Part shown: one piece after another, positions 12,378 through 13,347 of the stretch
How the letters are laid out: the number at the start of each line of letters is the position of its first letter
Position numbering within the stretch: the stretch's first letter is position 1
DNA from: an uncultured Verrucomicrobiota bacterium
Lineage (GTDB): Bacteria > Verrucomicrobiota > Verrucomicrobiia > Palsa-1439
NCBI GenBank assembly: GCA_903825695.1
Contig: CAIKBP010000019.1
Coordinates: 1-13,347 of the forward strand
Direction: 5' to 3'
Length of the DNA stretch: 13,347 bases
Notes under the pieces: generated by a model
The model's input: the letters and a program-made list of their open reading frames with translations, nothing else
Database searches by the model: none
What the model was told of the DNA's origin: nothing
Made by a program: the position numbers and the translations under genes

Positions 12378-13347
<970 letters not shown>

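Overview
The window is a bacterial chromosomal segment of moderately high G+C with housekeeping gene content. I see no plasmid, phage, CRISPR, transposase or toxin-antitoxin genes. Taxonomy is only suggestive. Several gene starts lack a Shine-Dalgarno sequence, and short palindromic repeats occur inside a gene and inside the rRNA spacer. The motif that translates as GGRGSSRA resembles repeats I remember from Verrucomicrobiota (Pedosphaera-like) genomes. I therefore favour Verrucomicrobiota, without proof.

The left arm (1-2686, plus strand) starts with the last 42 codons of a receiver-domain protein. It is followed by a compact signal peptidase I (lepB), a membrane-anchored small protein translationally coupled to lepB by an ATGA overlap, and bifunctional purH. 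Facing it on the minus strand is ilvD (2726-4420), with a plausible sigma70-type promoter just upstream.

The middle and right parts (4542-12058) are all on the minus strand. In transcription order they read: 23S rRNA 3' end, 5S rRNA, strong intrinsic terminator, aroD, aroB, a restriction-endonuclease-fold-like unknown, dprA, a type IA topoisomerase, and a Xer tyrosine recombinase. aroD and aroB catalyse neighbouring steps of the shikimate pathway. The dprA-topoisomerase-xer cluster matches the classical dprA-topA-xerC neighbourhood, but the topoisomerase here is TopB-like (Bacillus TopB motif style) with added C-terminal zinc ribbons. dprA, the topoisomerase and xer are packed with a 3-base gap and a 4-base GTGA overlap, so they are probably co-translated.

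The window ends inside 23S rRNA (12371-13347, about one third of the molecule), separated from 5S by a spacer of about 200 bp that contains a palindromic repeat and other hairpins. No intergenic stretch exceeds 300 bp.

I found no clear novel multi-gene system. The points most worth a second look are a palindromic repeat captured in-frame within xer, a poly-A slip site at the topoisomerase-xer junction, the uncharacterised nuclease-fold-like gene in the DNA-processing cluster, repeat structures around 9305-9401 and 12208-12233, and the unusual start of aroD directly behind the rRNA terminator.
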